Positions 8,964 to 16,883 of a stretch of 64,000 nucleotides of DNA are shown here, one piece after another (position 1 is the stretch's first letter; every line of letters begins with the position of its first letter). The stretch comes from Bog-113 sp963752695 (lineage in GTDB: Bacteria > Acidobacteriota > Terriglobia > Bryobacterales > Bryobacteraceae), in the NCBI GenBank assembly GCA_963752695.1, contig CAVVZB010000001.1, forward strand, positions 1,251,870-1,315,869, written 5' to 3'. Below the pieces are notes generated by a model. That model was not told the origin of the DNA. It worked only from the letters and a program-made list of their open reading frames with translations, and ran no database searches. Made by a program: the position numbers and the translations under genes.

Positions 8964-10508
8964 ATGCCCCGCTTCGCCGCGATTGACATTGGCAGTAACT
9001 CGGTCCGGATGGAAGTAGCCGAAGTTGAGCCGGGTCAACCGCCGCGAGTGCTCGCGTCAGAACGGCAGGTGACGCGATTGGGCGCCAGCGTCTTCCGTGG
9101 CGGCCGGGTGAGCCAGGAAGCGCTGGAGTATCTTTGCGGTGTATTGACCAGCATGGCCGCGGTCTACCGCAAGCTGGACGTAACCGCGGTGCGAGCCGTG
9201 GCTACGAGCGCGGTCCGCGATGCAAGTAATCAAAACGAATTTCTGGCGCGGACGTCGGCTGCGCTGGGAACAGGGGTTGAGGTCATCTCGGGTCAGGAAG
9301 AAGCGCGGCTGATCCATATCGGTGTGCAGATGCGATGGCCGCATCCCCGCCGGCGCGTGTTGATGATCGATATCGGTGGCGGTAGCGCCGAGATCATTCT
9401 GAGTAACGATCAGAAGATCGAGTACGCGGTTTCGAAGCAGCTGGGAGCGCTGCGGTTGAACGAGGTTTTCTTAAAGACCGATCCGCCGCGGGAACGCGAT
9501 CTGCATCGCACGGAAGAATACATCCAGGAGCGGATTGCTTCCGCCGTCCGCCGGGTCGAGCGGATGGTGGGCGATCAGCCGATTGACCGGGTGATCGGGA
9601 CCTCGGCAACAGCTTCGGCGATCGTTTGCGCGATCAACCGTATACCGCGGGCGCGAAGGGACGAGGCGGATAAAATGCGTGCGGGCACGCCGCAAATTCG
9701 CCGGCTGTTCAACGATCTCGGGCGCATGTCGCTAGCGGACCGGCAGAAGGTCGTGGGCATCGGGCCGCGCCGCGCGGAAATTATTGTGGCGGGTTGCGCT
9801 GTAATGCTGCTGATTCTGGAAGAGCTGAAATTGCCGGCTATGCACTACTCGGGGGCCGGGGTTCGGGACGGAATCATCGCCGACCTTGTGGAGCGTGGTG
9901 TACTGCACGAATCATTGGAGCTTTCTCCCGACCGCCGCACCACGGTGGAGGACTTGGCCCAACACTACAGCGTGCCGTTGAAGCACGCGCGGAAGACGGG
10001 GCGGATCGTGGTGACGCTGTTTCAGTCGCTGATGCTACTGCACCGGCTGCCGCCACCATTTGCGGCTTTGGCCGAAGCGGCCGGGTATTTGCACGACATC
10101 GGTCACTATGTGAGTGACACGCGGCACCACAAACATTCCTACTACCTGGTGAACCATTCGGATATGCCAGGGTTCGACGAGCGCGAGCGGGAGATTGTGG
10201 CCAATTTGTGCAGGTATCATCGCAAGGCTTCGCCGATGCCGGAGCACCCGAACTGGCAGACGTTGGATGCCGAAGCGCGCCGGGCGATCCTGCTGCTGGC
10301 GCCGATTCTGCGGCTGGCGGACTCAATCGACCGAAGCCGGGATCAGCGGGTGGAGCGAGTGGCCTGTACGGTGCGGGAAAGCGATGTGTTGATCGAGCTG
10401 TTTTCAAACAAAGATATCGACCTGGAGATCTGGGCGTCGGAGCGCACGAGCGAATTTTTCCGCTCGGTGTATGGGCGGCCGATTGTGGTTCGAGGAGTGG
10501 CCGTATGA
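8964..10508 (+). CDS. ppx: Ppx/GppA exopolyphosphatase/guanosine pentaphosphatase with HD domain
   Basis: A 514-residue protein of the ASKHA fold that hydrolyses terminal phosphates of polyphosphate or pppGpp. The first phosphate loop is AAIDIGSNSVRMEV near the N terminus; the second is MIDIGGGSAEIIL near residue 135; the base of the active site includes VISGQEEARL. From about residue 320 an HD-type domain follows, with GYLHDIGHYVS and NLCRYHRK supplying the His-Asp residues. Its TGA overlaps the ATG of the first CHAD gene (ATGA at 10505-10508), so polyphosphate hydrolysis and a polyphosphate-binding partner are translationally coupled. Confidence 0.93.
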   Translation: MPRFAAIDIGSNSVRMEVAEVEPGQPPRVLASERQVTRLGASVFRGGRVSQEALEYLCGVLTSMAAVYRKLDVTAVRAVATSAVRDASNQNEFLARTSAALGTGVEVISGQEEARLIHIGVQMRWPHPRRRVLMIDIGGGSAEIILSNDQKIEYAVSKQLGALRLNEVFLKTDPPRERDLHRTEEYIQERIASAVRRVERMVGDQPIDRVIGTSATASAIVCAINRIPRARRDEADKMRAGTPQIRRLFNDLGRMSLADRQKVVGIGPRRAEIIVAGCAVMLLILEELKLPAMHYSGAGVRDGIIADLVERGVLHESLELSPDRRTTVEDLAQHYSVPLKHARKTGRIVVTLFQSLMLLHRLPPPFAALAEAAGYLHDIGHYVSDTRHHKHSYYLVNHSDMPGFDEREREIVANLCRYHRKASPMPEHPNWQTLDAEARRAILLLAPILRLADSIDRSRDQRVERVACTVRESDVLIELFSNKDIDLEIWASERTSEFFRSVYGRPIVVRGVAV

Positions 10509-10900
10509 GTTTGCAGGAGTACGTAAGCGGCCAAGTGCGTGTTCTGATCGATCAAGTGGCAGATGCCGCAATGCGCGCTGAAACCGATACGTCGGAGCGG
10601 GGCGTGCACCGGTTGCGGGTGGCGATCAGGAAGCTCTCGGAGAGCTTGCGCGTGTTCAAAGACATCCTGCCGCATGGGGCCGCCAAGCGAGTGCGCAAAG
10701 ACTTGAAGGTGGCGATGCGGCTGGCCGGTGAAGCGCGGAACGGCGATATCGCAAGGAAATTGATGAAGCAGGCGAAAGTGGCCGTGGACACGTCGTTATT
10801 GGAAGGGCGCGAGCGGTCGGCTTCGCAATTAGCCAGCCTGCTGCACGCCTGGAATGGCGATCAGCGGCCTCAGAGTTGGCGGGAGCTGCTACATGGCTAA
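10505..10900 (+). CDS. CHAD domain, N-terminal half (split gene, part 1)
   Basis: A 131-residue protein corresponding to the first four-helix bundle of a CHAD domain. The family signature is the helix H-R-L-R-V-A-I-R-K-L (residues about 35-45), whose conserved His and basic residues line the polyphosphate-binding channel; a second basic helix, AAKRVRKDLKVAMRLAGEAR, follows. It stops with TAA at 10898-10900, inside the start of the next gene, which encodes the missing half in another frame. CHAD proteins are usually single chains of 250 or more residues, so this is either a true split gene or a frameshift. Confidence 0.8.
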   Translation: MSLQEYVSGQVRVLIDQVADAAMRAETDTSERGVHRLRVAIRKLSESLRVFKDILPHGAAKRVRKDLKVAMRLAGEARNGDIARKLMKQAKVAVDTSLLEGRERSASQLASLLHAWNGDQRPQSWRELLHG

Positions 10901-11387
10901 CAAGCGGAAATTGGATTGGAAGCGGAAGGCCGACGTGGAGCAAGACGCCCGGAGAGTGTTGACCACGATGGCGCGGGATTTCTTCGCCGCCGGCCGAAAA
11001 GTGGTGCACGCGCAGCCCGATCCGGCGGAACTGCACGAATTCCGCCTGCATACCAAGCGCTTCCGGTACACGCTGGCGATGTTCGAACCCCTTTATGGGC
11101 CGTCCATGCAGAAGCAGTTAGCGCTGTTAAAGCCGGTGCAGGACGCCCTGGGCCAAGTCAACGATTGTGTGGCGACCGCGGAGGCGTTCCCTGGGAATGA
11201 AGCATTCGACCTTTATCTCAACAGGCGGGCATCACGCAAGGCGAAAGAGTTCTATCGGGCGTGGAAGCGGCAATTCGATTCCGAGGGCCAGGAAGAGAAA
11301 TGGACAGGCTACTTAAGCGGCTTAGGCGAGGTTGAGCCCGCCGTCGACAGCGAGAGTTTGACCAGTGACGAAGTCCGCGCTGTTTAG
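10893..11387 (+). CDS. CHAD domain, C-terminal half (split gene, part 2)
   Basis: A 164-residue protein starting at the ATG at 10893, which overlaps the stop of part 1 by eight bases (ATGGCTAA). It carries the second CHAD repeat: LHEFRLHTKRFRYTLAMFEP (H-x-x-R-x-x-x-K-x-x-R-Y) and KPVQDALGQVNDCVATAEAF. Both bundles together would restore a complete domain, so the two products probably pair. The N terminus is unusually basic (ANKRKLDWKRKADVEQ). Its 3' end overlaps the convergent SDR gene by 66 bases. Polyphosphate binding is inferred from the family and from the upstream ppx gene. Confidence 0.78.
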   Translation: MANKRKLDWKRKADVEQDARRVLTTMARDFFAAGRKVVHAQPDPAELHEFRLHTKRFRYTLAMFEPLYGPSMQKQLALLKPVQDALGQVNDCVATAEAFPGNEAFDLYLNRRASRKAKEFYRAWKRQFDSEGQEEKWTGYLSGLGEVEPAVDSESLTSDEVRAV

Positions 11388-12038
11388 GAAAAACAAAACG
11401 GCGTCAGCGATGTCGTTGCCATCTCCGGCGCGGCGCATGGGCGTACGATCGATCATCGGCTGGACGCGGTCGGAATGCTCCTCGGCCGGGGTGAAGGGGA
11501 TCACGCCGGGGGCGACCGAATTCACTGTAATGCCTGGGGCCAGAGCCTTGGCAAGAGCTTGAGTGAGCATGATCACGCCGGCTTTGGAAGCGCAGTAGTG
11601 TGCGTGATCGGCCCAGGGACGCAGGCCACCGAGTGAACTGATATTGACGATGCGGCCGCCAGTTTGCATGATGCGGACAGCCGCCTGGCAGCAAAAAAAG
11701 ACGGACTTGAGATTAACGGAGTGGATGTAGTCCCAGTCGCTCTCTTCGATGTCCATGACATTGATCCGCGTGAAGCGTGCGGCATTGTTGACCAGCGCTC
11801 CGAGTTGTCCGTGGTCACGCTCGATTGCGGCGAACATGGCGCGAATCTCCGTCACGCTTTCAAGATCGGCACGATATAGGGGAGCGTTGTTGCACTCACG
11901 CGCGGTGGTGCGCGCTTCCTGTTCGGAGGAGTTGTAATGGATAAGAACACGCGCGCCGTTCTGAGAGAGCCGGAGCGCGATGGAGCGGCCGATCCGGCGG
12001 GCAGCTCCGGTGACAAGGACGGTTTGGTTCAGCAGCAT
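11322..12038 (-). CDS. SDR family oxidoreductase, pteridine-reductase-like
   Basis: A 238-residue short-chain dehydrogenase. It has the NADPH motif TGAARRIGRSIA, whose A-R-R-I-G form and following basic residue are typical of FolM/PTR1-like pteridine reductases, then LVNNAA, the catalytic Ser in VNISSLGG and the Y-x-x-x-K pair in HYCASKAG. The C terminus VTGQTLAVDGGLNL matches the family. It is the last gene after an MFS transporter (24-base gap) in the mazG-led operon. Whether the substrate is a pterin or another ketone is not shown by the sequence. Confidence 0.85.
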   Translation of the reverse strand: MLLNQTVLVTGAARRIGRSIALRLSQNGARVLIHYNSSEQEARTTARECNNAPLYRADLESVTEIRAMFAAIERDHGQLGALVNNAARFTRINVMDIEESDWDYIHSVNLKSVFFCCQAAVRIMQTGGRIVNISSLGGLRPWADHAHYCASKAGVIMLTQALAKALAPGITVNSVAPGVIPFTPAEEHSDRVQPMIDRTPMRRAGDGNDIADAVLFFLNSADFVTGQTLAVDGGLNLA

Positions 12039-12062
12039 AAGTCCATTGCTAGAGATCTCGAT

Positions 12063-13355
12063 TCAAGCCACTGGATCGCCATGAATTTCGATTTCCTCTT
12101 CGGGCGCTGGCTGAAGGGCAGGTTCGGGCAAGCGGCCGCTGAAGTGGGCCCAGCCCCAGAATAAGGCTGTGGTGGAACTAGCGACGCCTGCCCAGAGTCC
12201 AATAGTGCGAATATCGGCGTGGGTGGAAGCAAGGCCGGTGGCGCCCATGGATAGCATCATCACAGACCACTGCATGGATTCCATGGTGGAGAAGACGCGT
12301 CCGCGAAACCGGTTGTCAACATGATGCAAGAGTTGGCTCTGATTTAGGACGGAACTGACGGCCACGCCGGCCCGCGAGATGGCGATGAAGAGAAGCGCGA
12401 GCCGGAAGTCTCGCATCTGGCTGAAGACGATGTAGCCTCCGCCGTGCACGATATAACAGACCACGACGGTGAGCTTATAAGCACGGAAGGACAGACGTTT
12501 ACCGAGATAGAAGGCCAGAGCTCCGCCGATGAGCAAGCCCAATCCGGCGAAACTCCAGATGATTCCGATACCGGCGGGACCGCGGCGGAAGACGAGCTCG
12601 CCGAACAGGCTGAATAGGACCTGGGCGGCGCCTCCACCGGTGGCCCAACCGACGCCAACCAACGCAATGCCGAGGATCAATGGAGTGGCGGCCATGTAGC
12701 GCAACCCTTCGGCATACTCGCGCCAGGGCCGGACGACATCGTTCTCGCTGAGTACCGCGCGCTGGGCGCGGAACGAGCCTTCGCTGAGGCGCAAGCCGGA
12801 GACGCACCAGGCGGAGACGATGAACGACAAAGAATTCAGCACAAACGCCCATCGATAGCCGACGCTGCTGACAGTAAGTCCGCCGAGAGCGGCGCCGATA
12901 GTGAGAGTCATCCAACCGGTAATTTGTGTTACGGAGTTGGCGGCGTGCAGCTCTTCCTTGGTGGCGATGGTGGGCAGGATTGCTGAACGGCCGCTGGTGA
13001 AGAAGGGCGAAGCAAACATGAGCAGCGCGCTGAACAGGTAGATGAAAACGTTATCGGTATGCGAGATGGAAAGGATGAAGCCGATGGCGATGACAGCGCG
13101 GATCAGATCGCTCGCAATCATCACGTGGCGGCGGTCCATGCGGTCCAGTACGACGCCCGCGATGGGCCCTGCAAGCACGGCCGGAATTGCGCGGGCAATC
13201 ATAACCAGAGCCGCCGAGAGACCCGATTGCGTGTGGGCCAAGGCAAGGCTTAGCACCGCGATGTTGTTGAAATGATCGCCGACTTCGCTGACGATCTGGC
13301 CGGTCCACAGCCGCCGGTAATTCCGGTTGGACTGTAATAGCTGAACGACCGTCAT
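12063..13355 (-). CDS. MFS transporter (EntS/DHA3-like exporter)
   Basis: A 430-residue membrane protein with about 12 hydrophobic segments and the loop motif GVVLDRMDRRHVMIASDL between helices 2 and 3, the MFS motif A region in the form seen in EntS/DHA3-type exporters. The N terminus NYRRLWTGQIVSEVGDHFN is also typical of that group. Its ATG at 13355 overlaps the racemase stop by four bases (ATGA), so it may move the product or substrate of the GNAT/racemase pair. The C-terminal tail is acidic and soluble (PAPEEEIEIHG). The substrate is not known. Confidence 0.87.
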   Translation of the reverse strand: MTVVQLLQSNRNYRRLWTGQIVSEVGDHFNNIAVLSLALAHTQSGLSAALVMIARAIPAVLAGPIAGVVLDRMDRRHVMIASDLIRAVIAIGFILSISHTDNVFIYLFSALLMFASPFFTSGRSAILPTIATKEELHAANSVTQITGWMTLTIGAALGGLTVSSVGYRWAFVLNSLSFIVSAWCVSGLRLSEGSFRAQRAVLSENDVVRPWREYAEGLRYMAATPLILGIALVGVGWATGGGAAQVLFSLFGELVFRRGPAGIGIIWSFAGLGLLIGGALAFYLGKRLSFRAYKLTVVVCYIVHGGGYIVFSQMRDFRLALLFIAISRAGVAVSSVLNQSQLLHHVDNRFRGRVFSTMESMQWSVMMLSMGATGLASTHADIRTIGLWAGVASSTTALFWGWAHFSGRLPEPALQPAPEEEIEIHGDPVA

Positions 13356-14467
13356 GCCACGCGGACAGTTTCCTCGCGAACGGTGATGCTCTTGATGTAG
13401 TCCATATCGAGCTCATAGCCGAAACCGGGTGCATCGGTCACTGTGATCGTGCCATCGCAGGAGACTTCCACGGGTGGCTGGATGATGTCGCGCTTCCAAT
13501 AGCGCTTGCTAGCCGAGACATCGCCGGGCAAGGTGAAGTTCGGCAGCGTGGAGAGGGCGATGTTGTGGGCGCGTCCAATGCCGGCTTCCAGCATGCCTCC
13601 GCACCAGACGGGGATACCGGCCTTTTCGCAGACATCGTGAAGGCGGATTGCTTCGCCGAAACCGGCCACACGCCCGAGCTTGATGTTGATGATGCGGCAC
13701 GCCTTTAGTGCGATCGCTTGCTCGGCATGGTGCGCAGAGCGGATGCATTCATCGAGGCAGATCGCGGTTTGCAGCTTGGCTTGCAAGGTGGCGTGATCGA
13801 TGATGTCGTCATGCGCAAGCGGCTGCTCGATCATCATAAGGTAGAACTCATCGAGCTCACGCAGCCGATCAATATCGGCAAGCGTGTAAGCGGAATTGGC
13901 GTCCGCCATGAGCCGGATTTCGGGGAACCGCTCGCGGACGGCGCGCACTACGTCGACATCCCAGCCGGGCTTGATCTTCATTTTGATGCGCTGATAACCG
14001 GCTTCGATTTCCGTGTCGATTTTGGTGAAGAGATGATCGACCGTGTCCTGAATTCCAATGGAGACGCCGCAGGGGATCTCCTTACGTGCTCCGCCACCGA
14101 TTTCTTTCCAAAGCGGCTGGTTGTGCAAACGGGCTTGAAGATCCCAGATAGCAGCCTCGACGCCGCCGCGCGCCATGTTGTGCCCACGAATGTGAGCCAG
14201 CAGCGGGTAGACATCGGCGGCAGTCTGGATGGGATTCGCCAAAATGCGTGGCGCGGCGTAGGATGTGGCGATATTCCATGAGCTTTGTGTCCATTCCTCG
14301 TTGTAGAACGGATGTTCGCCCGCGGTGATCTCGCCCCACCCGGAGATCCCCTCGCCGCGCACTTCCACGATGAGGATGTCGCGTTCATAGGTGCGGCTGA
14401 AGCTGGTTTCAAAGAAGTGAACCAGCGGGATGCGCAGATGGCGGACTACGAAATTATCGATCTTCAT
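13352..14467 (-). CDS. MenC-type enolase superfamily enzyme, probable N-acyl/N-succinylamino acid racemase
   Basis: A 371-residue enolase-superfamily protein of the muconate-lactonizing subgroup. Seen: the K-x-K acid-base pair in RIKMKIKPGWD, metal ligands D in LMADANSAYT, E in MIEQPLAHDD and D in CLDECIRS, and the second catalytic Lys in INIKLGRVAGF; the substrate loop is WCGGMLEAGIGRAHN. This is the MenC/NSAR type 2 family, whose members make o-succinylbenzoate or racemise N-succinylamino acids. The gene before it is a GNAT acyltransferase with a four-base overlap and no menaquinone genes are near, so NSAR activity is preferred. I chose ATG 14467 over an upstream TTG because it gives that overlap and an AGGA site. 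Confidence 0.85.
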   Translation of the reverse strand: MKIDNFVVRHLRIPLVHFFETSFSRTYERDILIVEVRGEGISGWGEITAGEHPFYNEEWTQSSWNIATSYAAPRILANPIQTAADVYPLLAHIRGHNMARGGVEAAIWDLQARLHNQPLWKEIGGGARKEIPCGVSIGIQDTVDHLFTKIDTEIEAGYQRIKMKIKPGWDVDVVRAVRERFPEIRLMADANSAYTLADIDRLRELDEFYLMMIEQPLAHDDIIDHATLQAKLQTAICLDECIRSAHHAEQAIALKACRIINIKLGRVAGFGEAIRLHDVCEKAGIPVWCGGMLEAGIGRAHNIALSTLPNFTLPGDVSASKRYWKRDIIQPPVEVSCDGTITVTDAPGFGYELDMDYIKSITVREETVRVA

Positions 14468-15207
14468 GGCCAAATTCCTAGGAGATAGTCAGCGCTCGTT
14501 GCGGTTTTTTCAAAGCCAATTACCGCCAGGCCGGCAGCGAGATTTGCGGAGAGTTCGTCACTGACGCGCTGCTGGATTTGGCGGGCGAGCAGAGGATTGG
14601 ACGTGCGTAAGTCCGCGATCTCATTGGGCACCGGAACGCGTGTTTGCACAGCGGGGCGGGCGAACGGCTGATTGTCTATCGCATCACGCACACGTTGACT
14701 GTCAATCCACCACTCCGCAGTTATGCGATCAGTGGGCAAGCCGCTATGGAGAACGCTGCTGGTCTCGCCATATTGGTTGTAGACGTGACGGCGAACAATC
14801 GCGCCGAGCCGCTCAACGTTGAAATAGGCGTTCTTGATCTCGAGCGGGTCGAAGGTCCACTCCATCAGCTTGATTCCGCGGCTGAGCGCATCGTCTCGTT
14901 GCGCCAGCTTCAGCATCCGGCCTACTCCATAATTCCGGTACGGCGCGGCGACGCCCACCATGTGGCTGTGTAGATAACCACCGAAATCGCGCTTAATGCC
15001 GGGAATAGCAAGAGCGAAGGCGATCAACTTGGCCCGATCGAACGCGCCGAAAACCTGGCCGCCGATCTTGGTTGCCACGGTAAACAGACGCCGTGGAAGC
15101 AGGTCGATGTCATCGAATTGCCAGATGTCTTTTTGTAGTTGGACAGCATCGCGGAACTCGGGCTGGGTGGTGAGCGCGCGAACTTGGATGTTCGGGGCAC
15201 CGGTCAT
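14464..15207 (-). CDS. GNAT family acyltransferase (COG3375 type)
   Basis: A 247-residue protein with a GNAT core in its N-terminal half: YLHSHMVGVAAPYRNYGVGRMLK holds the R/Q-x-x-G-x-G/A acyl-CoA loop (the visible run ends Y-G-V-G-R), followed by EWTFDPLEIKNAYFNVERLGA, a segment characteristic of this COG. The C-terminal half is specific to the group. In Geobacillus a GNAT succinyltransferase acylates D-amino acids, an NSAR epimerises the product, and a deacylase frees the L-amino acid. The direct coupling here to a racemase of that family supports the same role. No M20 deacylase gene is in the window. Confidence 0.8.
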   Translation of the reverse strand: MTGAPNIQVRALTTQPEFRDAVQLQKDIWQFDDIDLLPRRLFTVATKIGGQVFGAFDRAKLIAFALAIPGIKRDFGGYLHSHMVGVAAPYRNYGVGRMLKLAQRDDALSRGIKLMEWTFDPLEIKNAYFNVERLGAIVRRHVYNQYGETSSVLHSGLPTDRITAEWWIDSQRVRDAIDNQPFARPAVQTRVPVPNEIADLRTSNPLLARQIQQRVSDELSANLAAGLAVIGFEKTATSADYLLGIWP

Positions 15208-16028
15208 AGGCCAGCGACTTTCGCCTGTTGCCAGAGCGCTTCCATCTCCTGAACATTGCTATCGGATGGAGTCTTGCCGAGTTGCCGGAGGCCTTGTTCG
15301 ACGAATCTGAACCTGGCGCGGAAGCGTGCGTTAGAGAGGCGGAGCGCTTGCTCGGGATCGACCTTCAAGAAGCGCGCAAGATTGACGATAACGAAAAGCA
15401 AGTCTCCGATCTCGTGTTCCTGCTCAGCCTGGTTTTGAGCTTCGGCTAACTCGGCGCGTTCTTCATCCAGCTTGGCGAGAACACCGGCGATATTGTCCCA
15501 ATCGAATCCGGCGAGCGCGGCACGCGAGCTAATTTGTTGGGCTTCCACTAGGGCAGGCAGAGCGCGCGGAACGCCGTCCAGAAGTCCCTCTATAACTGCG
15601 CCGCGGCCTTCTTTCTCTCGAGTTTTGACTTCGCTCCAAAGCTTTCGAACGTCTGCCTCGGTTTTGGCTTCTTCGGTTCCGAACACGTGGGGATGGCGGC
15701 GCACCAGCTTTTCGTTGATAGCGTCCACCGAATCGCCGATGGAAAAGTGACCGGCATCCTCGGCCATTTGGGCGAAGAAGACGGACTGGAGCAGCAGGTC
15801 GCCCAGCTCGGCGCGCAGTTCATTCCAATCCTGGCGGTCGATGGCGTCCATCACCTCATAGGTTTCCTCGAGCAGAAAAGGCTTGATGGTGTCGAAGGTC
15901 TGTTCGCGATCCCAGGGGCATCCGCCGGGTGCTCGTAGGCGGCGCATGATGGCAACCAGGCGTTCGAACTTCGCGCCGACGGACGGTTCGGAAGCTATCA
16001 AGGGGTTCTCGTTCAAGATAGCATCCAT
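15204..16028 (-). CDS. mazG: Nucleoside triphosphate pyrophosphohydrolase MazG
   Basis: Hydrolyses nucleoside triphosphates to monophosphate and pyrophosphate, clearing damaged nucleotides and affecting (p)ppGpp levels. It is 274 residues with two MazG domains: the first has RAPGGCPWDREQTFDTIKPF, LLEETYEVMDAI and LRAELGDLLLQSVFFA (E-x-x-E and E-x-x-D metal motifs); the second has LDEERAELAEA and HEIGDLLFVIVNLARFL. The start at 16028 is chosen over the longer frame because AGGA lies six bases upstream. It heads a five-gene minus-strand operon and its stop overlaps the GNAT start (ATGA). Confidence 0.94.
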   Translation of the reverse strand: MDAILNENPLIASEPSVGAKFERLVAIMRRLRAPGGCPWDREQTFDTIKPFLLEETYEVMDAIDRQDWNELRAELGDLLLQSVFFAQMAEDAGHFSIGDSVDAINEKLVRRHPHVFGTEEAKTEADVRKLWSEVKTREKEGRGAVIEGLLDGVPRALPALVEAQQISSRAALAGFDWDNIAGVLAKLDEERAELAEAQNQAEQEHEIGDLLFVIVNLARFLKVDPEQALRLSNARFRARFRFVEQGLRQLGKTPSDSNVQEMEALWQQAKVAGL

Positions 16029-16109
16029 TGTTATCCTGAGTTGGATGAACCAAACCGACACAATCGAGCTATCCGCGGTGCGGTTTCACCAGAATAAGGC
16101 TGGACCAAA

Positions 16110-16883
16110 GTGAACGTTCTGGTTCTGGGGTCGGGGACCAGTTCGGGCGTCCCCACGATTGGTTGCCCGTGCGCCGTTTGCCGTTCCGCCGATCGACGCG
16201 ATAACCGTCTGCGGCCCTCGGTGCTGGTTGAGAACGCCGGCCGCAACATCATCATCGATACGACACCGGATTTTCGCACGCAGGTTCTGCGGGAACGCGT
16301 CGATCACGTGGACGCTATTCTGTTCACCCACGATCATGCCGATCACATTTTGGGTTTCGACGACATCCGGCCGTTTAATGTGATCCAGCGGGGCCGTATC
16401 CCGGTTTATGCCGCTGCTCCGACCATGGCGTCGCTCCGCCGCATTTTTCCGTATGTTTTCGACGAGAAGAGCCGGACGACCTTCATCCCGGAGGTTGAAG
16501 CGCACGAACATGACGGATCGGTGTTCGAGCTATTTGGGCTGGATGTGCAGCCGGTCCCGCTGATGCATGGAAAGCTCTTGATTTACGGCTACCGTTTAGG
16601 CGACTTCGCGTATTTAACCGATCACAGCGAGATTCCAGAAGAGAGCTTGGAGATGCTGTCCGGACTAGATGTTTTGTTCCTGGACTCGTTGCGTTTTAAG
16701 CCGCATCCGACACACTCGACCGTGGACACAGCATTGCGGAACGCGGAAAGGATCAGGGCAAAACGCACCTATCTTACCCATATTTGCCACGACCTGGCTC
16801 ATGCCGCCACCGAAGCGTTGTTGCCGCCGAACGTTCATCTGGCGTATGACGGGCTGCGGATCGCGTTGGGAGCCGGCCGCTGA
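16110..16883 (+). CDS. MBL-fold phosphodiesterase-like hydrolase (PhnP group)
   Basis: A 257-residue metallo-beta-lactamase-fold protein. The N terminus LGSGTSSGVPTIGCPCAVC holds the S-G-x-P and paired-Cys element of the PhnP/LipB-associated group, and the metal site is seen as THDHADH, MHGK, LTDHSE and the late His in LTHICHDLAH. Relatives hydrolyse phosphoribosyl cyclic phosphate or related diesters; the substrate here is unproven. It starts with GTG at 16110 and its TGA directly abuts the ribF ATG, so the two form an operon. The promoter would lie in the divergent gap to mazG. Confidence 0.83.
   Translation: MNVLVLGSGTSSGVPTIGCPCAVCRSADRRDNRLRPSVLVENAGRNIIIDTTPDFRTQVLRERVDHVDAILFTHDHADHILGFDDIRPFNVIQRGRIPVYAAAPTMASLRRIFPYVFDEKSRTTFIPEVEAHEHDGSVFELFGLDVQPVPLMHGKLLIYGYRLGDFAYLTDHSEIPEESLEMLSGLDVLFLDSLRFKPHPTHSTVDTALRNAERIRAKRTYLTHICHDLAHAATEALLPPNVHLAYDGLRIALGAGR

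Noticed and set aside
13352..14467. Assignment as MenC for menaquinone synthesis
   Set aside because: No other men genes are present and the gene is fused by overlap to a GNAT acyltransferase. The enzyme family cannot separate the two activities by sequence alone, so MenC is not excluded.
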